DNA of 64,000 nucleotides from Veillonella tobetsuensis (GCF_001078375.1 NZ_BBXI01000013.1:19508-83507), one strand, 5' to 3'. Positions 1 to 12,724 are shown, numbered from the stretch's first letter. Notes: generated by a model not told the origin, from the sequence alone. Translations and numbers: made by a program.

Positions 1-229
1 TGTCTACCACATGCAAGGTCATTTCTATATTCCAAATGTAGCAGGCAAAACCTAGGACATCGATATCATGCTCTGTAATATCGCTAAGAATATGCAAAAC
101 AGGCATATTAATAGTATATTCCACTATATCGTATGCCTGTCCATGGGCTTCACCATAAGCCTTGAGATATCTCAAGGCTAGTGAAGAATGTATAAATTTT
201 GAGTTTAATGTTGATAGAACTACGTTCAT
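1..229 (-). CDS. B12-binding radical SAM protein, N-terminal part
   Basis: Only the first 76 codons lie in the window; the gene runs off the left edge. The reading frame starts at the ATG at 229-227, preceded by an AAAGGGG ribosome site. It begins MNVVLSTLNSKFIHSSLALR and continues through a KAYGEAHG stretch, which resembles the start of cobalamin-binding radical SAM proteins of the DUF4080 kind. The B12-binding Rossmann domain comes first in that family and the [4Fe-4S] radical SAM domain would follow outside the window. The substrate is not known. An extended -10 promoter at 285-293 sits just upstream. The family call rests on N-terminal similarity alone. Confidence 0.6.
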   Translation of the reverse strand, partial: MNVVLSTLNSKFIHSSLALRYLKAYGEAHGQAYDIVEYTINMPVLHILSDITEHDIDVLGFACYIWNIEMTLHVVD

Positions 230-284
230 AGTACCCCTTTAGCATCATCGAATGGACTTGCCACCGTCTTGTCATAATAGATAT

Positions 285-293
285 ATTATACCA
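285..293 (-). promoter_or_regulatory. Extended -10 promoter for the radical SAM gene
   Basis: Reading the minus strand gives TGGTATAAT, an extended -10 element, about 55 bases before the ATG at 229. It lies directly after the stop codon of the 294-659 gene. No good -35 box is visible, as is common with extended -10 promoters. The same nonamer recurs at 705-713 and 9435-9443. Confidence 0.55.
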
Positions 294-659
294 TTAAAAC
301 AAGCCTAAGATAAAGGAGATAATAGCCCCTACTAGGATGACCACGCCAACGATGGACAAGATGATGCCACCAAAGAATACGATAGCTGCTAAGATTGCAG
401 CTAATACAATAATCATAATGATACGGCTTAGCCAACTAGAACCGCCAAAATGATATACCTTCACACGAGGTCCATAGTCTTGAAATTGCTCGTACCCACT
501 TCGGTCTTCTTCTTTTTGAGTAGGTGTAAATTCAACATGTACAGTATCCCCTTCTTCATCAATGGTAACCCCATCAAAATCTCGGCGCTCTGTATCGCTT
601 AGGACACGTGTCTTAGTTTCTTGTTCTTTATTTTCATTCATTGTATCTTGGTTATTCAT
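294..659 (-). CDS. Small hypothetical membrane protein
   Basis: A 121-residue protein that I do not recognise. The first 75 residues are charged and rich in Glu, Asp and Gln (MNNQDTMNENKEQETKTR at the start). Residues about 79-121 are almost entirely hydrophobic and glycine-rich, enough for two membrane spans separated by a short GG turn. The layout suggests a cytoplasmic acidic domain anchored by a C-terminal hairpin. It has its own extended -10 promoter at 705-713, and no terminator separates it from the next gene, though that gene has its own promoter. No function can be assigned. Confidence 0.7.
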   Translation of the reverse strand: MNNQDTMNENKEQETKTRVLSDTERRDFDGVTIDEEGDTVHVEFTPTQKEEDRSGYEQFQDYGPRVKVYHFGGSSWLSRIIMIIVLAAILAAIVFFGGIILSIVGVVILVGAIISFILGLF

Positions 660-704
660 GATATATTCCTTATCACAAAACTGTTAATCAATTTTATACA
701 ATTT

Positions 705-713
705 ATTATACCA
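705..713 (-). promoter_or_regulatory. Extended -10 promoter for the small membrane protein
   Basis: Minus-strand TGGTATAAT about 45 bases upstream of the ATG at 659. It sits between the gat-operon terminator and the gene, which makes it a likely independent transcription start. Confidence 0.55.
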
Positions 714-732
714 TAAGCCTAACAAAAACAAA

Positions 733-768
733 ATATCCTCTATGGTTATTATACACCATAGAGGATAT
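733..768 (-). terminator. Terminator of the pcrA-ligA-gatCAB operon
   Basis: A perfect 13-bp inverted repeat (ATATCCTCTATGG and its complement) with a 10-base loop lies 45 bases after the gatB stop. A T-rich run follows on the minus strand. It marks the end of the gat operon. Confidence 0.8.
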
Positions 769-813
769 GACAATGATTATATTAAACTTTGAAACAAAAG
801 GATTTAATAAACC

Positions 814-2262
814 TTAGTCTTTCAAGAATTTTTGTAATAATTCATTAACCAAGCCTGGGTTTGCACGCCCTTTAGATTCTTTCATCACTTGACCTACTAA
901 GAAACCTATAGCTTTGCCATTACCGCCCTTGAAGTCTTCTACTGGTTGTGGATTATTAGCAATAACTTGTTTAACGATTTCTTCGATAGCACCAGTATCA
1001 GTAATTTGAACAAGGCCTTCTTCTTTTACGATAGTATCTGCATCCTTACCAGTTTCCCACATGGATACGATAACCTTTTTCGCAATTTTACCAGAAATAG
1101 TACCTTTCTCGATAAGGGCAATCATGCCAGCTAAGTTTTCTGGGCTCACCTTAGATTGAGCAAAGGTTAAGTTATTTTCATTAATCATCTTAGACAAATC
1201 ACCAAGCATCCAGTTAGATACAGTCTTAGGATCTGCACCAGCGTTCACAGCCTCGTCTAAGTAATTAGCAGTCACCTTAGCCACTGTAAGGATAGTAGCG
1301 TCCTCACGAGATAAATCATATTCAGATACAAAGCGTGCAATTTTAGCATCTTGTAATTCAGGAAGTGCATTACGAGCCGCTTCAATTTCTTCGTCGGTAA
1401 TAACGATTGGTACCAAATCAGGTTCTGGGAAGTAACGATAATCGTTTTCTTCATCCTTTTTACGCATGCCTAGTGTAATGCCTTGAGCATCATCCCAAGT
1501 ACGAGTTTCTTGATCTACTTTACCGCCTGCTTCGATAAGCTTAGCTTGACGCAATGCTTCATATTCGATAGCCTTTTGAATACCAGTTAAAGAGTTAACG
1601 TTCTTAGTTTCTGTACGTGTACCGAATTCAGTAGTACCGCGAAGACGAACGGATACATTACAGTCACAACGCAAGGAACCTTCTTCCATACGACCATCAG
1701 AAACCTCTAAGTATTGCAAAATAGAACGTAGTTTTTCTACATACGCTTTTGCTTCCGCACCAGAACGAATGTCTGGTTCAGATACGATTTCCAAAAGAGG
1801 TACGCCTGTACGGTTATAGTCTACATTGGAGGAATTAGAATCGGAAATAGTGTTACCACTATGAACTAATTTACCAGCATCTTCTTCCATGTGAATACGC
1901 GTAATACCAATGCGTTTTGTTTCACCATTAACTTCAATATCCAAATGCCCATTCAAGCAGATTGGCAAATCATATTGAGAGGTTTGATAGTTTTTAGGCA
2001 AATCTGGATAGTAGTAATTTTTACGGTCAAATTTATTGAAATGTAAAATATCACAATTCAAAGCTAAACCTACTTTAATAGCAAATTCTACCACTTTTTT
2101 ATTAAGTACAGGCATAGCGCCAGGCAAGCCAAGGCAAACTGGGCATACATGTGTATTTTGGTCGCCACCGAATTCAGTAGTACAACCACAGAATATTTTA
2201 GACTTGGTTTTGAGTTCTGTATGAACCTCTAAACCAATGACTGTTTCGTATTTACTGCTCAT
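814..2262 (-). CDS. gatB: Asp-tRNA(Asn)/Glu-tRNA(Gln) amidotransferase subunit B
   Basis: GatB binds mischarged Glu-tRNA(Gln) or Asp-tRNA(Asn) and carries the kinase step before ammonia transfer from GatA. The protein is 482 residues, the usual length. [10 protein letters not shown] starts at residue 10, and the zinc cysteines C25, C27, C40 and C43 are present; the C-terminal third is the tRNA-binding GatB/YqeY tail. I chose the ATG at 2262, which has GGAGG seven bases upstream; a longer frame to 2298 runs through that ribosome site. The start overlaps the gatA stop as ATGA, so the two are translationally coupled. Confidence 0.97.
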   Translation of the reverse strand: MSSKYETVIGLEVHTELKTKSKIFCGCTTEFGGDQNTHVCPVCLGLPGAMPVLNKKVVEFAIKVGLALNCDILHFNKFDRKNYYYPDLPKNYQTSQYDLPICLNGHLDIEVNGETKRIGITRIHMEEDAGKLVHSGNTISDSNSSNVDYNRTGVPLLEIVSEPDIRSGAEAKAYVEKLRSILQYLEVSDGRMEEGSLRCDCNVSVRLRGTTEFGTRTETKNVNSLTGIQKAIEYEALRQAKLIEAGGKVDQETRTWDDAQGITLGMRKKDEENDYRYFPEPDLVPIVITDEEIEAARNALPELQDAKIARFVSEYDLSREDATILTVAKVTANYLDEAVNAGADPKTVSNWMLGDLSKMINENNLTFAQSKVSPENLAGMIALIEKGTISGKIAKKVIVSMWETGKDADTIVKEEGLVQITDTGAIEEIVKQVIANNPQPVEDFKGGNGKAIGFLVGQVMKESKGRANPGLVNELLQKFLKD

Positions 2263-3719
2263 AAAGAAACCTCCCCTGTGGGTGCAACTAATTGACAATC
2301 AGGTCTAGCTTGTTCGAATGTGAAAGCTGCACGTAACAATGTTTCTTCACCCATTGCAGGACCTAATAATTGCAAGCCGATTGGCAAATTATTGCTGCTC
2401 ATACCAGCAGGAATACTGATACCTGGAATACCTGCTAAATTAGCTGGAACAGTACAAATATCTTCTAAGTACATAGCCAATGGATCATTGATTTTTTCGC
2501 CAAATTTATATGCTGTATTAGGAGCTGTTGGAGCTAATAACAAATCAACCTTGGAGAATGCTTCATCAAATTCATTTTTGATAACGCGACGTACTTTAAG
2601 AGCTTTCAAATAATACGCATCATAGTAACCTGCGCTCAATACATAAGTACCGAGCAAGATACGACGTTGTACTTCTGGACCAAATCCTTCTGTGCGAGAT
2701 TTAGTAGACATTTCTACTAAGTTATCTGCTGATACACGTAAACCATAGCTTACACCGTCATAACGAGCTAAGTTAGAGCTAGCTTCTGCCAATGCAATAA
2801 TATAGTACGCAGATAATGCATATTTTGTACTAGGCAAAGAGACCTCAACAATTTCAGCACCTAATTTTTTATATGTTTCAATAGCCTCATCCATAGCTTT
2901 ACGAACATCTGCATTAAGACCATCGCCAAAGAACTCTTTAGGAACGCCAATTTTTAAATTCTTAACATCGTTTACAAGAGCCTTTGTGTAATCTACACGT
3001 TGACCTGGGATAGATGTAGAATCTTTTGAATCATGACCAGCAATGGCATTTAATACCAATGCAGCATCAGTTACATCTCGCGTAACAGGGCCAATTTGGT
3101 CCAAAGAAGATGCGAAAGCGATTAAACCATAACGAGATACATTGCCATAGGTTGGTTTCATACCTACTACGCCGCAGAAAGATGCTGGTTGACGAATAGA
3201 ACCACCTGTATCAGAGCCTAATGCCCAAATAGCAGAGCCGCTAGAAACAGCCGCCGCACTACCACCAGAAGAACCACCTGGTACGCATTCCAAATTCCAA
3301 GGATTAGCCGTTTTTGCTAATGCAGAGTTTTCTGTAGAGCCACCCATGGCAAATTCATCCATATTGAGTTTGCCCAAACTAACATAATGATTAGCATTGA
3401 GTTTTTCAATAACAGATGCATTATATGGGGGAATAAAGTTCTCTAACATTTTAGATGCACAAGTTGTAGGGTGATCCTTGATACAAATATTATCTTTAAT
3501 CGCACCTGGAATACCTGCTAATGGAGAAATAGTTTCCCCTTTAGCAATGGCTTCATCTACTGCTTTAGCAGATGCTAATGCTAACTCGTGGGAATCAGAC
3601 AAATACGCATGTACTACTGGCTCCACTTTTGCTTTGTGACTAATTACTGCATTTGTTAATTCTACAGCACTGATTTCTTTATTTACTAATTTAGTGTGTA
3701 ATTCATGAATGGTTGCCAC
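2259..3719 (-). CDS. gatA: Asp-tRNA(Asn)/Glu-tRNA(Gln) amidotransferase subunit A
   Basis: GatA is the glutaminase subunit that releases ammonia for amidation of mischarged tRNA. It is 486 residues with the amidase-signature fold. The Ser-cis-Ser-Lys triad is readable as K75 (GAIKDN), S150 ([11 protein letters not shown]) and S174 ([12 protein letters not shown]), with the spacing found in characterised GatA. The start is GTG at 3719 with GGAGG eight bases upstream. It follows gatC by 11 bases and overlaps gatB. The organism therefore makes Gln-tRNA or Asn-tRNA by the indirect route, which fits the single GltX encoded at 25.2 kb. Confidence 0.97.
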   Translation of the reverse strand: MATIHELHTKLVNKEISAVELTNAVISHKAKVEPVVHAYLSDSHELALASAKAVDEAIAKGETISPLAGIPGAIKDNICIKDHPTTCASKMLENFIPPYNASVIEKLNANHYVSLGKLNMDEFAMGGSTENSALAKTANPWNLECVPGGSSGGSAAAVSSGSAIWALGSDTGGSIRQPASFCGVVGMKPTYGNVSRYGLIAFASSLDQIGPVTRDVTDAALVLNAIAGHDSKDSTSIPGQRVDYTKALVNDVKNLKIGVPKEFFGDGLNADVRKAMDEAIETYKKLGAEIVEVSLPSTKYALSAYYIIALAEASSNLARYDGVSYGLRVSADNLVEMSTKSRTEGFGPEVQRRILLGTYVLSAGYYDAYYLKALKVRRVIKNEFDEAFSKVDLLLAPTAPNTAYKFGEKINDPLAMYLEDICTVPANLAGIPGISIPAGMSSNNLPIGLQLLGPAMGEETLLRAAFTFEQARPDCQLVAPTGEVSL

Positions 3720-3730
3720 AGTGAAACCTC

Positions 3731-4021
3731 CTATTCTTGTACAACGCGTGGTACCTTAAAGTACCCATCTTCTTCTTCAGGTGCATTAGACAATGCTAAA
3801 TCATGATCTAAAGAAGGTTTAGTCTCATCTTCTCTAAATACATTATGCAAAGGAACAGCATGAGCCATTACTTCTACATCGTCTAATTCTAATTCATTTA
3901 ATTCTGCTACATACGTTAAGATATCTGATAGTTCCTTCTCAACACTAGCCATTCTATCTTCTTTTACTTCTAATCGGGACAGTAAAGCGATTTTTTTAAT
4001 TTCCTCTTGGCTGATTTTCAT
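3731..4021 (-). CDS. gatC: Asp-tRNA(Asn)/Glu-tRNA(Gln) amidotransferase subunit C
   Basis: GatC is the small belt that holds GatA and GatB together. I use the ATG at 4021 ([19 protein letters not shown]), giving 96 residues, close to the family norm. AAAGGATG stands 7 bases before it, whereas the upstream in-frame start at 4039 has no such site. It is the first of three coupled gat genes and follows ligA after 64 bases, so it is probably read from the pcrA promoter. Confidence 0.95.
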   Translation of the reverse strand: MKISQEEIKKIALLSRLEVKEDRMASVEKELSDILTYVAELNELELDDVEVMAHAVPLHNVFREDETKPSLDHDLALSNAPEEEDGYFKVPRVVQE

Positions 4022-4085
4022 CGGTCCACATCCTTTCATATCTTTTAATTATAAAGCATATGACATATATTTTCAAAATATAGGA

Positions 4086-6095
<2,010 letters not shown>

Positions 6096-6126
6096 CTATT
6101 TAATCATTTAAACGATTGATTTTATG

Positions 6127-8316
6127 CTAACCTTTTTTCACAGGTGCAAACTTAGCCATAACTACACGTACACCTTGCGTTGGGAATTCGATGGTCAATT
6201 TCATACCAGCCCCTTCACCGGATACGTTTACGACCTTACCATTCCCCCATTTACTGTGAATGGCCGTATCTCCAACCTTCCAATCAGCTATAACCTCATT
6301 ACGAATGATTGGTTTTGTTACAGGACGACTTGTAACAGACATATGTCTTGGTACAGTTTGTTTAATATCATCCGGAACTTTCCGTTTTGCCCGCAAACCA
6401 TCAACAAGTTCAGCTGGGATTTCATCTATAAAGCGGGATGGTAAATAACTGCTAGTACGACCAAATACAGTACGTGTTGTAGCATTAGAAATATATAATT
6501 CCTGTTCAGCACGCGTAATGCCAACGTAGGCTAGACGTCGTTCCTCTTCGATTTCCTCAGGGTTCATCAAGGTACGGCTATGAGGGAACAAGCCCTCTTC
6601 TAAGCCACCAAGGAATACAATAGGAAACTCAAGGCCTTTAGCGGCATGCAATGTCATCAATGTAACCTTAGAATCCTCTTGTTCAAAAGAATCTACATCA
6701 TTAACAAGAGCCACTTGTTCCAAGAAATCTTCGACTGTACCAGTTGGATTCGTATCTTGAAAGTCCTTAGCCACGGATAGTAACTCACCTATATTCTCCG
6801 CACGAGCTTGATCTTGTGGGTCTGTACTTTCCTCTAACTGATATAAGTATCCTGTTCTATCAAGAATAGCTTCTAAGATATCTAAAACGGATTTATCATC
6901 CATTTCCGCAACAAGAGTAAAAATAAGAATACCAAACTCTTCTAACTTTTCCTTAGTTTTACCCTTAATACTATCTACGAGATGCAATTGAGTTAAGGTC
7001 ATAAATAAGGATGTACCATTTTCACGAGCATAGTCCTGTAATTTAGAAACCGTTGTAGCACCGATACTACGCTTTGGTACATTAATAATGCGCAATAGAC
7101 TCAAATCATCAAAAGGATTATATAATACGCGCAAATAAGCTAGCACATCTTTAATTTCTTTTCTATCGTAGAACTTTGTGCCCCCTACCATAGTATATGG
7201 CAAAGCACGCTTAATCAACGCTTCTTCTAGTACACGGGACTGGGCATTAGTGCGATATAAAATGGCCATATCACCATAACGTACACCGTGGATATCGTGT
7301 TTTTTTACGATAGTATCACCTATGAAAGCCGCTTCTTCATGTTCAGATTGAGCTGTAAAATGTTGAATTTTAGCCCCTTCTGTTTTATCAGTCCAAAGGT
7401 TCTTTTCAGGACGGCCTTCATTATTATCGATAACGGCATTAGCCGCATCCAAGATAATTTTAGTAGAACGATAATTCTGCTCTAATCTAATGGATGTACA
7501 ATTTGGATAATCCTTTTCAAAATCGAGGATATTTTGAATATCTGCACCACGCCATGCATAAATACTTTGGTCAGCATCACCTACAACGGCGATGTTTTTC
7601 CAATGTGACGATAATAAATATGCCAATAAATATTGAGCATGGTTCGTATCTTGATATTCGTCAATCATGACATATCTAAAACGCTTGCTATATTTATCTA
7701 ATACTGTTGCATTAGATTGTAGTAATTTTACAGCTACTAATAATAAGTCATCAAAGTCTAACGCATTATTTTTACGTAACTCTTTTTCATAGTATTCATA
7801 AACATCAGCTACCTTTTGTTGGTAAAAGTCTCGCGCTTGTTTTCTAAAATCAGAAGCAAACATCAATTTATTCTTTGCATCTGAAATAGCGCTAATCATA
7901 GCTCCCACGGGATAATATTTATCATCCAAATTAAGAGCCTTTAAAGCTGCCTTTATAACAACCTGTGAATCTGATGTATCATAAATTGTAAAGTTGCTAT
8001 TGTATCCTAAAAAATTATCTAATTCAAAGCGTAAAAATTTAGCACAGAAACTATGGAATGTACTTAGCCAAATACGATTAGCAACATCCCCCACAAGTCC
8101 TTCAACACGACTTTTCATTTCTTTAGCCGCTTTATTGGTGAATGTAATGGCTAAGATTTCATAGGGATTTACACCTTGCGCTAATAAATATGCTATACGT
8201 ACAGTTAATACCTTTGTTTTCCCTGACCCAGCACCGGCTAAAATCAATAGTGGTCCTTCTGTATGTTGTACAGCTTGCTGTTGCTCCCGATTCAAGCCAT
8301 CTAACAATGATTGCAT
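6127..8316 (-). CDS. pcrA: ATP-dependent DNA helicase PcrA/UvrD
   Basis: Superfamily 1A 3'-5' helicase used in repair, plasmid replication and clearing proteins from DNA. In 729 residues the motifs appear in order: Walker A AGAGSGKT at 27-34, DEYQDTN (motif II), GDADQSIYAWRGA (III), QNYRS (IV), TLHAAKGLEF (V) and YVGITRA (VI). The C-terminal tail (GDTAIHSKWGNGKVVNVSGEG) is the Tudor-like RNA-polymerase-binding domain that separates PcrA from RecB/AddA relatives. AAGGAG precedes the ATG. It is the promoter-proximal gene of pcrA-ligA-gatCAB. Confidence 0.95.
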   Translation of the reverse strand: MQSLLDGLNREQQQAVQHTEGPLLILAGAGSGKTKVLTVRIAYLLAQGVNPYEILAITFTNKAAKEMKSRVEGLVGDVANRIWLSTFHSFCAKFLRFELDNFLGYNSNFTIYDTSDSQVVIKAALKALNLDDKYYPVGAMISAISDAKNKLMFASDFRKQARDFYQQKVADVYEYYEKELRKNNALDFDDLLLVAVKLLQSNATVLDKYSKRFRYVMIDEYQDTNHAQYLLAYLLSSHWKNIAVVGDADQSIYAWRGADIQNILDFEKDYPNCTSIRLEQNYRSTKIILDAANAVIDNNEGRPEKNLWTDKTEGAKIQHFTAQSEHEEAAFIGDTIVKKHDIHGVRYGDMAILYRTNAQSRVLEEALIKRALPYTMVGGTKFYDRKEIKDVLAYLRVLYNPFDDLSLLRIINVPKRSIGATTVSKLQDYARENGTSLFMTLTQLHLVDSIKGKTKEKLEEFGILIFTLVAEMDDKSVLDILEAILDRTGYLYQLEESTDPQDQARAENIGELLSVAKDFQDTNPTGTVEDFLEQVALVNDVDSFEQEDSKVTLMTLHAAKGLEFPIVFLGGLEEGLFPHSRTLMNPEEIEEERRLAYVGITRAEQELYISNATTRTVFGRTSSYLPSRFIDEIPAELVDGLRAKRKVPDDIKQTVPRHMSVTSRPVTKPIIRNEVIADWKVGDTAIHSKWGNGKVVNVSGEGAGMKLTIEFPTQGVRVVMAKFAPVKKG

Positions 8317-8370
8317 GGTATCTCCTTATCTATAACATAAAATGAGTAATTATAAATTGTCATCATATAT

Positions 8371-8402
8371 AATAAAAACGTTGCAAGAGCAACGTTTTTA
8401 TT
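8371..8402 (-). terminator. Terminator after the pyrophosphatase gene
   Basis: AAAAACGTTGC, a 4-base loop and its perfect complement, flanked by AAT/ATT, lie just beyond the stop codon at 8423. T runs occur on both strands, so the hairpin could act in both directions, but transcription around it runs only leftward. Confidence 0.85.
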
Positions 8403-8422
8403 ATATATGTCGATATCCTTTA

Positions 8423-9364
8423 TTATTTCATAGCTCCTAAAATTGGAGGTACAATTTGTTTCTTACGGGACATTGTATTTGGTAAGAATACAGCATTATC
8501 TTTTACATCTTTACCAAATGCGTTAACTACAACGGATTCTACATCACCGCTATAGATCAATGTTGTGCTTTCATCAAGAATATTGGTAACCATAATATAG
8601 GATGCCGCATAGCCATTAGCAGTACGAAGAGCTTCTAGAGCTGCTACTAATTCAGCTTGTTTAGCCAATACATCAGTTGTATCCATAACGGAAATTTGAC
8701 CGATAGAAATCGTTTGACCTGCTTCGGAGAATTCCTTCATATCAGTACGAACAATTTCATCATTTGTTAAATCAGAAATATCTGCGCCAGCTTTCAACAT
8801 TTCTAAACCATAAGATTCAATATCTACGCCAGCAATAGCAGCCAATTTATGAGCCATTTCTTTATCTGTTTCCGTGCATGTTGGCGAGCGGAATAATACA
8901 GTGTCAGAAATAATGGCAGACAACATTAAACCTGCAATATTTTTAGGAATCTCTTGATTATTTTCAATGTAAAGTTTCGTCAAAATTGTATTTGTACAGC
9001 CAACTGGTTCCATGCGAATAAATACAGGACCATCAGTTTCAAAATCACCTATACGATGATGATCGATAACACCACACATGTTCATAGATTTGTAGCCATC
9101 AATAATTTGTTTTGATTCATTGTGGTCAGTCAGATATAAATCGCCACCATTAGGAGCAAAATCTTCCCAATTAGTTACGATTTGTGGATGTTCAAAACCA
9201 AAGTAAGCCAAAACATATTTAGTTTCTTTGTTAGCATCACCAGCACATACAGGAGTAGCAGCTGTACCCATTTGTGTTAATAAATTAGCATATGAAATAG
9301 CAGAACAAATAGAATCAGTATCAGGACTTTTATGACCAGCCACAAATGTTTTTACTTCACTCAT
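8423..9364 (-). CDS. ppaC: Manganese-dependent inorganic pyrophosphatase (family II)
   Basis: Hydrolyses pyrophosphate to phosphate in the cytoplasm and so pulls biosynthetic reactions forward. The 313-residue protein has the DHH-phosphoesterase layout of family II: AGHKSPDTDS (metal ligands H11, D15, D17), DHNES, DHHRIGDF, and a C-terminal DHHA2 domain ending near SRKKQIVPP. No CBS domains are inserted, so it is the short unregulated form. The ATG at 9364 has GAGG at the right distance; the frame is open 14 codons further but with no ribosome site. It is monocistronic, with its own promoter and terminator. Confidence 0.95.
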   Translation of the reverse strand: MSEVKTFVAGHKSPDTDSICSAISYANLLTQMGTAATPVCAGDANKETKYVLAYFGFEHPQIVTNWEDFAPNGGDLYLTDHNESKQIIDGYKSMNMCGVIDHHRIGDFETDGPVFIRMEPVGCTNTILTKLYIENNQEIPKNIAGLMLSAIISDTVLFRSPTCTETDKEMAHKLAAIAGVDIESYGLEMLKAGADISDLTNDEIVRTDMKEFSEAGQTISIGQISVMDTTDVLAKQAELVAALEALRTANGYAASYIMVTNILDESTTLIYSGDVESVVVNAFGKDVKDNAVFLPNTMSRKKQIVPPILGAMK

Positions 9365-9434
9365 GTTTATACCTCTTTTATATAAATATTTCACAATATC
9401 GCCCATGCGATAATTAAATCATTTTAACTATCAT

Positions 9435-9443
9435 ATTATACCA
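9435..9443 (-). promoter_or_regulatory. Extended -10 promoter of ppaC
   Basis: Minus-strand TGGTATAAT, about 70 bases upstream of the ATG at 9364. The transcribed leader contains a small inverted repeat (TATCGC-N4-GCGATA, 9397-9412) of unknown role. Confidence 0.6.
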
Positions 9444-9457
9444 CAAAACATCTAAAA

Positions 9458-9491
9458 AAACACGCCTATAAGCTATGCTATAAGCGTGTTT
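9458..9491 (-). terminator. Terminator of the RND efflux operon
   Basis: AAACACGC and its complement enclose an 18-base interior, 24 bases after the stop codon at 9515. A run of T follows on the minus strand. Confidence 0.8.
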
Positions 9492-9514
9492 TATTTGTGT
9501 TATGAAATTTGGAT

Positions 9515-12500
9515 TTAGTGATTCTTTTTACCTTTCGTAAAGAATCCAGGGCCAAGTTTTTCTATGATGATGAATAGCATTGGAATGATAAAGATACCAA
9601 AGAACGTAGCTGTTGTCATACCTGCTACTACTGTGATACCCATTGATGTACGAGCACCAGAACCGGCACCAGTGGAAATTGCCAATGGCAATACACCAAA
9701 GATGAAGGCAAAGGATGTCATCAAAATTGGACGCAAACGAATCTTAGCTGCTTCGATAGCCGCATCGACGATATCCATACCGCGTTCATCTACACGAATC
9801 TTCGCATACTCGATAATCAGAATAGCGTTCTTCGCCGCCAAACCTACCAAGGTTAATAAACCGATTTGCATGTAAATATCATTTGCTAATTGGAATCGAC
9901 CGGTAAAATTCAACAAGAATGGTACTAATGCAGCACCAATCATACCAGATGGTACAGAGAATAGTACGGCAAATGGAACCTTCCAGGATTCATACAATGC
10001 AGCAAGAATTAAGAATACAAATGTCAAACCAAGACCTAGAATTAGGAGTGTTTGAGAGCCGGCTTTTAACTCTTCACGTGTTTGGCCGCCCCAATCATAT
10101 GTATACCCTTGTGGCAATGTTTTAGCAGCTGCATCTTTCAATGCTTGGATGGCATCACCAGAGGAGTAACCATTAGCGGCAGAACCACCAATTTGGACAG
10201 CCATGGCATTATCGAAACGCGTAATAGATGATGGTGTACCAGTTTTTTCTTTCGTAATATAGTTAGCAACGGAAACCATTTGTCCCTTGCTATTACGAAC
10301 TGCTAGCATATTCAAGTTATCTGCATTTTGACGGAATGCGTCATCTGCTTGAACAATAACCTTATAGTTTTTACCATATGATGTATAATCGTTAACTTGG
10401 ATACTACCATAGAAGCCTTGCAAAGCAGTAAAAATATCAGGCAAAGCAACACCGTCTTTAGCTGCTTTTTCTCGATTAATTTGGAACTGCAAAGAAGGTG
10501 TAGCAGTATCAAATGTAGTATACACTGTTCGGATAGCTGGGTTAGTACGAGCTTCTGCAATGAAAGCTTGTGCCCGTTCAGCCATTACCTCTGCACTATC
10601 ACCAGATTTATTGATGATATACATTGTAAAACCACCAGTATTACCAAGACCAGGAATAGATGGAGGATTCAATGCTACTACACTCGCTTCTGGTACATTT
10701 TTAGCAGCAAAGCCAAATACAGCACCAACCATGGCATTAACAGATTGATCAGAAGACTTACGTTGATCCCAATCTTTCAATACTGCAAAGGAAGCCCCTG
10801 CACTTGATTTTTGACCGCCACCTAAAAGGTCAAAACCAGAAACGGTAAATACTTGCTCTACATTATCTTTAATACCCGGTGTCTGTTCTAAGAAATCTTT
10901 GATTTTATCAAGAGTTTCTACAGTACGAGCAGACGTTGCACCTGGTGGTTCGTTTACTGCAATTAAGAAATATCCACTATCCTCCGCCGGCACGAAACTT
11001 GTAGGTAAGAAATGGAATACAATGCCTGTACCAGCCGCAAAAACAAGTAATGTAAGAATAGTTAAGCTCAAACGATGGCTTAATCGAGCTAGTACCTTAC
11101 CATACCAATCACTAAATCGTTCAAGACCATGATTGAATTTATTAAGTTGACGATGAACGAAGTCTTCGCGTTCTTTTTGTACATGTGGTTTTAACATCGT
11201 CGCACAAAGTGCAGGTGTTAACACCAAAGCCACGATAGCTGAAATAGCTACGGAAACTGCGATGGTCAAGGCAAATTGCTTATATAAAATACCTGTCATC
11301 CCCCCCATAAAGGCAACTGGAATAAATACGGCAGATAATACAAAAGCAATACCGATAACTGGACCTTGTACATTTTCCATGGCTTTTATAGCTGCCTCTT
11401 TTGGAGATAAGCCATTATATTTTAATTCATACTCTACAGCTTCTACTACTACAATAGCATCATCCACGACAAGGCCGATGGCCAGTACCATGGCAAATAG
11501 AGTCAATGTATTGATAGAGAAGTCCAACAATATAAACGCACCAAATGTACCGAGTAGAGATACAGGAACCGCAATCATCGGAATCAATGTAGATCGCCAA
11601 GATTGTAAGAATACGTACACAACGATAAGAACAAGTACTAATGCTTCAAAGAATGTATGCTCTACTTCATTAATAGAAGCACGTACGAATTTAGTATTAT
11701 CTACAACTTCATGATATTCCAAATCTTGTGGGAACGATTTAGATTGTTCTGCTAAGATTTTTTGAACATTTGCAATCGTTTCTAACGCATTCGCATCATT
11801 TTGTAAAGAAACGGCAAAACCAGCAGTTGGTCGATGTTCAACAAATAGGATTTCACCAGATGGAGCATTATTATCTCGATAGGAAGCTTTTGGAGTAAAA
11901 TCATAACCCTTAGCCCCTACATCAATACGAGCAATGTCCTTTAAATGTAATACGGTACCATTAGAATTTTTGATAACAATATTGCCAAATTGTTGCTCTG
12001 TTACAAGACGACCATCAATTTTAATCGGATATTGAAATGCTTGTTCCCCATTTGTAGGGTTCTTACCAACTGTACCAGCTGCAGCTTGTACGTTTTGACT
12101 CTTAATAGCAGCTGTTACCTCTGAAAGAGTAACACCTAATTTTTGCATCTTACTAGGATCCAACCATATGCGCATTGCGTAGTCGGAACCAAACTCTTGA
12201 ACAGAACCAACGCCTTTTACCCCTTTAATGGCATCCATCAAATAGTTAGTACCATAGTTTTTAAGGAATGTACTATCAAATGTACCATTAGGAGAGTTCA
12301 AGGAGAAAATATATGCCATATCACCGGATGATTTCGTAGTTGTTACACCAACTTGTTGAACCTCGGATGGCAATTGTGCAAGTGCTGCTTGTACACGGTT
12401 TTGTGTATTAACCGTATCCATATCGGCATCGCTGCCTTGATTAAATTGGAGTGACAAGGAATAGGTACCATTACTGGAACTTGTAGACGTCATAAAGTCT

Positions 12501-12724
12501 AAATCCTGAACCCCAACAATTTGTGTTTCAATAACACTAGCCACAGTATCATTTACGACTTGAGCAGTAGCACCTGTGTACGCAGTGCTAACTTGTACTG
12601 ATGGCGGAGAAATTTGTGGATATCGAGCTATCGGAAGGTTAACCATTGAAATAAGGCCAGCCAAAGTAATCATGATGGCTATAACAATGGCAAAGATAGG
12701 TCGATTAATGAAAAATTTCGACAC
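9515..12724 (-). CDS. RND multidrug efflux transporter, AcrB/MexB (HAE1) type
   Basis: Inner-membrane proton/drug antiporter that exports amphiphilic compounds through a tripartite pump. At 1069 residues it has the expected two halves of six membrane spans plus two large periplasmic loops each. The start MSKFFINRPIFAIVIAIM is typical, and the paired aspartates of the proton relay are in span 4 (GLVVDDAIVVVE). GTG start with AGGAGG upstream. It follows the adaptor gene by 10 bases. No outer-membrane factor gene is next to it, so a TolC-like partner must be encoded elsewhere. The substrate cannot be read from sequence. Confidence 0.95.
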   Translation of the reverse strand: MSKFFINRPIFAIVIAIMITLAGLISMVNLPIARYPQISPPSVQVSTAYTGATAQVVNDTVASVIETQIVGVQDLDFMTSTSSSNGTYSLSLQFNQGSDADMDTVNTQNRVQAALAQLPSEVQQVGVTTTKSSGDMAYIFSLNSPNGTFDSTFLKNYGTNYLMDAIKGVKGVGSVQEFGSDYAMRIWLDPSKMQKLGVTLSEVTAAIKSQNVQAAAGTVGKNPTNGEQAFQYPIKIDGRLVTEQQFGNIVIKNSNGTVLHLKDIARIDVGAKGYDFTPKASYRDNNAPSGEILFVEHRPTAGFAVSLQNDANALETIANVQKILAEQSKSFPQDLEYHEVVDNTKFVRASINEVEHTFFEALVLVLIVVYVFLQSWRSTLIPMIAVPVSLLGTFGAFILLDFSINTLTLFAMVLAIGLVVDDAIVVVEAVEYELKYNGLSPKEAAIKAMENVQGPVIGIAFVLSAVFIPVAFMGGMTGILYKQFALTIAVSVAISAIVALVLTPALCATMLKPHVQKEREDFVHRQLNKFNHGLERFSDWYGKVLARLSHRLSLTILTLLVFAAGTGIVFHFLPTSFVPAEDSGYFLIAVNEPPGATSARTVETLDKIKDFLEQTPGIKDNVEQVFTVSGFDLLGGGQKSSAGASFAVLKDWDQRKSSDQSVNAMVGAVFGFAAKNVPEASVVALNPPSIPGLGNTGGFTMYIINKSGDSAEVMAERAQAFIAEARTNPAIRTVYTTFDTATPSLQFQINREKAAKDGVALPDIFTALQGFYGSIQVNDYTSYGKNYKVIVQADDAFRQNADNLNMLAVRNSKGQMVSVANYITKEKTGTPSSITRFDNAMAVQIGGSAANGYSSGDAIQALKDAAAKTLPQGYTYDWGGQTREELKAGSQTLLILGLGLTFVFLILAALYESWKVPFAVLFSVPSGMIGAALVPFLLNFTGRFQLANDIYMQIGLLTLVGLAAKNAILIIEYAKIRVDERGMDIVDAAIEAAKIRLRPILMTSFAFIFGVLPLAISTGAGSGARTSMGITVVAGMTTATFFGIFIIPMLFIIIEKLGPGFFTKGKKNH

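Noticed and set aside
2263..2298. Longer GatB start
   Set aside because: The extra 12 codons cover the GGAGG ribosome site and are not part of the conserved protein.
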